Shown: positions 60,897 through 64,000 of the stretch, piece by piece
Layout of the letters: the number at the start of each line of letters is the position of its first letter
How positions within the stretch are numbered: position 1 is the stretch's first letter
The notes under the pieces: model-generated
Seen by the model: the letters and a program-made list of their open reading frames with translations, nothing else
Databases searched by the model: none
Told to the model about the DNA's origin: nothing
Made by a program: the position numbers and the translations under genes
Assembly: GCA_002729875.1 (NCBI GenBank)
Contig: PBZD01000020.1
Span: forward strand, 24,254 to 88,253
Direction: 5' to 3'
Source: Chromatiales bacterium
GTDB taxonomy: Bacteria; Pseudomonadota; Gammaproteobacteria; Steroidobacterales; GCA-2729495
Length of the DNA: 64,000 nucleotides

Positions 60897-63800
60897 TCAT
60901 GTTGAGCCGGCATTTCCATACCCGCCGCCACCCGGTGTTTCAATGATTAAAGTGTCACCGGTTTCCAACTGCAGTTCGCTGGTCGAACTCACGGCTTCAG
61001 TGTGCCCGTCTTGCCGTAGGATGTAGTTGCGTCCGGTTTTGCCCGAGGTTCCGCCCTGCAGGCCAAAGGGGCCGATCCGGCGATTGTTCGACAGAATAGC
61101 GGCCTGCATCGGAGCCCTGAATTCTATGCTGCGCACAACTCCGTTACCGCCCCGGTAAAGGCCGTTACCGCCGCTGTTGCGGCGAATCGAGAACTCACGG
61201 ATTAGCACCGGGAAACGTGCTTCCAGTACCTCGGGATCCGTCATGCGCGAGTTGGTCATCTGTGTGTGTACCGCGTCAGTGCCGTCAAAGCCCGGTCCGG
61301 CCCCGGATCCTCCGCAGATAGTTTCGTAATATTGCAGCTGATCGTTACCAAAGGTCAGGTTGTTCATCGTGCTTTGTGCTCCGGCCATTATGCCGAGTGC
61401 GCCATATAACGCATTGGTAATACATTGTGATGTCTCGACATTGCCGGCGACAACGGCGGCCGGATAATCCGGGTTTAGCAGGCATCCATCCGGGATGATG
61501 AGTCGAATCGGTTCCATGCAGCCTGCATTCAGCGGAATGCGTTCGGCGATTAATGTGCGAAATACATACAATACGGCGGCACGTGTTACCGCAATCGGAG
61601 CATTGAAGTTAGTGTCGCTCTGTGCAGAGGTACCGCTGAAGTCGACGCAAACTTCCCGCTTGTCATGATTTACGCTGACACGAACACGAATGAGCATGCC
61701 ATTATCCAGTTCCAGCGCATGTTCTCCATCACCGATGCGATCGATGACCTCACGTACGGATGCTGCGGCATTTGCACGGACGTGCTGCATGTACGCGCGA
61801 ACCGTATCGTGACCAAAGTGTTCGATCATCGTGCGTAGTTCCCGGATACCTTTTTCATTTGCGGCAATCTGTGCGCGCAGATCCGCCACATTCTGGTCGG
61901 GATTCCTGGCCTTAAAGGGCCCGCTGGTTAGTGCTGTGCGCAGCGCCGCTGCGCGGAAACCATTGGTATCGACGATCTGAAAGTTGTCGAATACGATGCC
62001 TTCATCGTGAATCGTATGGCTGTAGGGTGGCATCGAGCCGGGGGTTAAACCACCGATATCGGCGTGGTGTGCGCGGCAGGCAACGACAAATTCTATTGTC
62101 GTTCCCGCTGTATCAAGCAGCGGTGTAACCACCGTGATATCAGGCAGGTGGGAGCCCCCGTTATACGGTGTGTTGAGCATGAAAACATCACCGGGACGGA
62201 TCTTGCCGGCGTTGCCGTCGAGCACCGCTACGACACTGTCACCCATTGAGCCAAGATGTACCGGCATATGTGGTGCATTTGCGATCAGTCGGCCGCGGCT
62301 ATCGAAAAGTGCACATGAGAAGTCGAGTCGCTCCTTGATATTGACCGAGTGTGCCGTGTTTTCCAGTACAGCACCCATTTGCTCGGCAATGTTCATGAAG
62401 TGACTGTTGAAGACCTCGAGCAATATCGGGTCGGCTTGCTTGCCTGGTAAGCGTTCTGTTCCGGCTTGCCGTTCATGGGTCAGGCGCAGTTGCCCATCGT
62501 TATCGACGACAAGTTGCCAGTCCGGTTCGATGATAATGGTCGTGGTGTCTTCGATGATGATCGCCGGGCCTGCAACCTGATCGCCGGTCTGCAGGTCTAC
62601 GCGGCGATGCAGGCTGGCGTTATGCCAGTCTTTGCGGCAGTAAAGCCGGGAGATTTCTTTAGGGTGTGTTGGTGTTTCGGGTGGCTTGAATATACCGGGT
62701 TCCCTGTCAATATCGGTTTGCCGGCCGCTGGCTTCGACACGGAAGGATTCGATATGCAGTGAATCACTGGCATGACTGGTGCCGCTATGGCTGAAACCGA
62801 ATCGTTGCTGATGCAGGTCGGCGAAAGCGGTCTCGATGCAGATCCGATTATTCCACTCGACCGGTAATGATGCGTCAGAGCCGGTCGTGCATACAGAGAG
62901 GATCCGCCGCACGCTGATAAATTCCTCGCCACAGCCCTGATCCAGTAATTCTTTACGGCAGTCGGCAGCGGCGGCCGCGATAATCGGCTCGAGAGTTCTG
63001 AGTACTTCATCATCAAGGTGCCGGTTGACGGTCTGTTGACGATAGGCACGCAGAGGTGCCGTACCGATACCAAATGCCGACATTACGCCGGCCAGCGGGT
63101 GAATCAGGATTGTGCCAATGCCGAGTTCTTCGGCAACTCGGCAGGCATGCTGACCGCCGGCACCACCGAAACAGCTTAGTGCAAATTCCTGCGGATCGTA
63201 ACCGCGTCGGATCGAGATATGTTTGATGGCGTTGGCCATGTTATTGACTGCGACACGCACGAAGCCTTCGGCGACGGCCTCGGGAGTCAGTTGGTGTTTT
63301 GTCTGCTGCGATATCTGTTCCGCAAGAGCGTTAAATTCTCGCGCCACATGTGCGGCATCTAACGGCTGGTTACCATCGGTACCGAAGGAATGCGGAAAAT
63401 GTGCGGGAAGTATTCGCCCCAGCAGGATATTTGCATCGGTTACAGTCAGGGGTCCGCCGTTCCGGTATGCGGCCGGTCCCGGGGTAGCACCTGCAGACTC
63501 TGGCCCAACCTGAAATCTTCCCGAGGCAAATTTCAGTATCGAGCCACCGCCGGCTGCAACCGTGTGAATACGAATCATGGGTGCGCGCAGCCGGATTCCG
63601 GCGACTTGATTGTCTGTGATGTATTCAAAATCACCGGTAAACAGTGAGACATCCGTCGAGGTGCCGCCCATGTCGAAACCAATCAGCCGGTGACCGGCGG
63701 CCTGGGCTGATGCGGTAACCATACCGACAACACCACCGGCCGGACCTGACAGCACACTGTCTTTGCCGCGAAACCGGCGTTCATCAACGAGACCGCCGTT

Positions 63801-64000
63801 GCTTTGCATAAAAAGGAGTCGTTGCGTCGCTATCCCGGCATCACCGAGTGATGTCTTGAGGCTTGCAATGTAACGGCTGAGCACCGGTGACAGGTAAGCA
63901 TCGGCAACCGTCGTGTCACCACGGCCCACAAGTTTCCGTAGCGGGCTGACCTCATGCGATAGAGAGACATGCCGAAACCCGATTTGAGCAGCCAGTTTGC
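60897..64000 (-). CDS. 5-oxoprolinase-type HyuA-HyuB fusion (5' end cut by window)
   Basis: An ATP-dependent hydrolase of the hydantoinase/oxoprolinase family, open to the window edge; family members are about 1200 residues, so roughly the first 150 are missing. The HyuA part shows [28 protein letters not shown] and [13 protein letters not shown]; the HyuB part begins after about residue 480 of the visible part ([23 protein letters not shown]) and ends with an [10 protein letters not shown] motif. It hydrolyses 5-oxoproline to glutamate, or a related lactam. The frame remains open upstream of the GTG at 63929, which is not the start. Confidence 0.93.
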   Translation of the reverse strand, partial: KLAAQIGFRHVSLSHEVSPLRKLVGRGDTTVADAYLSPVLSRYIASLKTSLGDAGIATQRLLFMQSNGGLVDERRFRGKDSVLSGPAGGVVGMVTASAQAAGHRLIGFDMGGTSTDVSLFTGDFEYITDNQVAGIRLRAPMIRIHTVAAGGGSILKFASGRFQVGPESAGATPGPAAYRNGGPLTVTDANILLGRILPAHFPHSFGTDGNQPLDAAHVAREFNALAEQISQQTKHQLTPEAVAEGFVRVAVNNMANAIKHISIRRGYDPQEFALSCFGGAGGQHACRVAEELGIGTILIHPLAGVMSAFGIGTAPLRAYRQQTVNRHLDDEVLRTLEPIIAAAAADCRKELLDQGCGEEFISVRRILSVCTTGSDASLPVEWNNRICIETAFADLHQQRFGFSHSGTSHASDSLHIESFRVEASGRQTDIDREPGIFKPPETPTHPKEISRLYCRKDWHNASLHRRVDLQTGDQVAGPAIIIEDTTTIIIEPDWQLVVDNDGQLRLTHERQAGTERLPGKQADPILLEVFNSHFMNIAEQMGAVLENTAHSVNIKERLDFSCALFDSRGRLIANAPHMPVHLGSMGDSVVAVLDGNAGKIRPGDVFMLNTPYNGGSHLPDITVVTPLLDTAGTTIEFVVACRAHHADIGGLTPGSMPPYSHTIHDEGIVFDNFQIVDTNGFRAAALRTALTSGPFKARNPDQNVADLRAQIAANEKGIRELRTMIEHFGHDTVRAYMQHVRANAAASVREVIDRIGDGEHALELDNGMLIRVRVSVNHDKREVCVDFSGTSAQSDTNFNAPIAVTRAAVLYVFRTLIAERIPLNAGCMEPIRLIIPDGCLLNPDYPAAVVAGNVETSQCITNALYGALGIMAGAQSTMNNLTFGNDQLQYYETICGGSGAGPGFDGTDAVHTQMTNSRMTDPEVLEARFPVLIREFSIRRNSGGNGLYRGGNGVVRSIEFRAPMQAAILSNNRRIGPFGLQGGTSGKTGRNYILRQDGHTEAVSSTSELQLETGDTLIIETPGGGGYGNAGST

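Noticed and set aside
1..64000. CRISPR array or complete insertion sequence
   Set aside because: No regularly spaced direct repeats and no transposase or Cas-like gene seen in any frame.

Overview
The window looks like the chromosome of a gammaproteobacterium of moderate GC content. The evidence is family-level gene types and order: ubiK next to comM, the dsbA-engB-polA neighbourhood, a long FadE acyl-CoA dehydrogenase, an Escherichia-type GshA, GspA/GspB and MoaD/MoaE. Two traits point away from the enterics. Arginine synthesis uses an N-acetylornithine carbamoyltransferase, as in Xanthomonadales, and isoprenoid precursors are made by the mevalonate route. I cannot name a genus.

Layout. 0-3 kb: ubiK, comM, a Crp/Fnr regulator and a tRNA-Arg(CCG) with a clear promoter. 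3-9 kb: TlpA, TrpB2, an FKBP lipoprotein, a thioesterase, a methyltransferase and a deoxyinosine glycosylase. 9-18.7 kb: mostly plus-strand conserved hypotheticals (DUF6940, DUF456, DUF2007, DUF6687) with panD, a GIY-YIG protein, a Tat-exported UbiD-family lipoprotein, a beta-carbonic anhydrase and a small hydrolase. 18.7-22.2 kb: a DksA/TraR protein, a MocA-like nucleotidyltransferase, moaD-moaE, a lipoprotein DsbA and engB. 22.2-24.3 kb: a gene-poor tract of tiny minus-strand membrane-protein genes bounded by integron attC-like repeats. It includes a 32-residue microprotein, a gene broken by two in-frame stops, and a separate 51-residue plus-strand gene with a good sigma-70 promoter. 24.3-35.5 kb: one tightly packed minus-strand cluster, argR-argG-(P-loop protein)-argC-argD-argF'-argB-argH-lptM-polA, with a promoter in front of argR.

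35.6-41.1 kb: an esterase, a TrhA membrane protein, NudC, a divergent pair resembling FlhC and FlhD, and an ABC-2 exporter. 41.2-43.5 kb: gspB and gspA. 43.6-48.2 kb: farnesyl diphosphate synthase, diphosphomevalonate decarboxylase, phosphomevalonate kinase and HMG-CoA synthase. 48.2-64 kb: a DUF4399 lipoprotein, fadE, mdh, a YheT-type hydrolase, gshA, a ferredoxin-reductase-type flavoprotein, a quinone oxidoreductase, an SLC13 permease with four RCK_C repeats, and the 3' part of a fused 5-oxoprolinase cut by the window edge.

The genes form three readable pathways: arginine synthesis (all steps except glutamate acetylation and the final deacetylation), mevalonate to FPP (no HMG-CoA reductase or mevalonate kinase here), and the small-subunit half of molybdopterin synthesis. 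The items most worth following are the attC-like cassette tract, the FlhD/FlhC-like pair, the P-loop protein inside the arginine operon and the exported UbiD protein.
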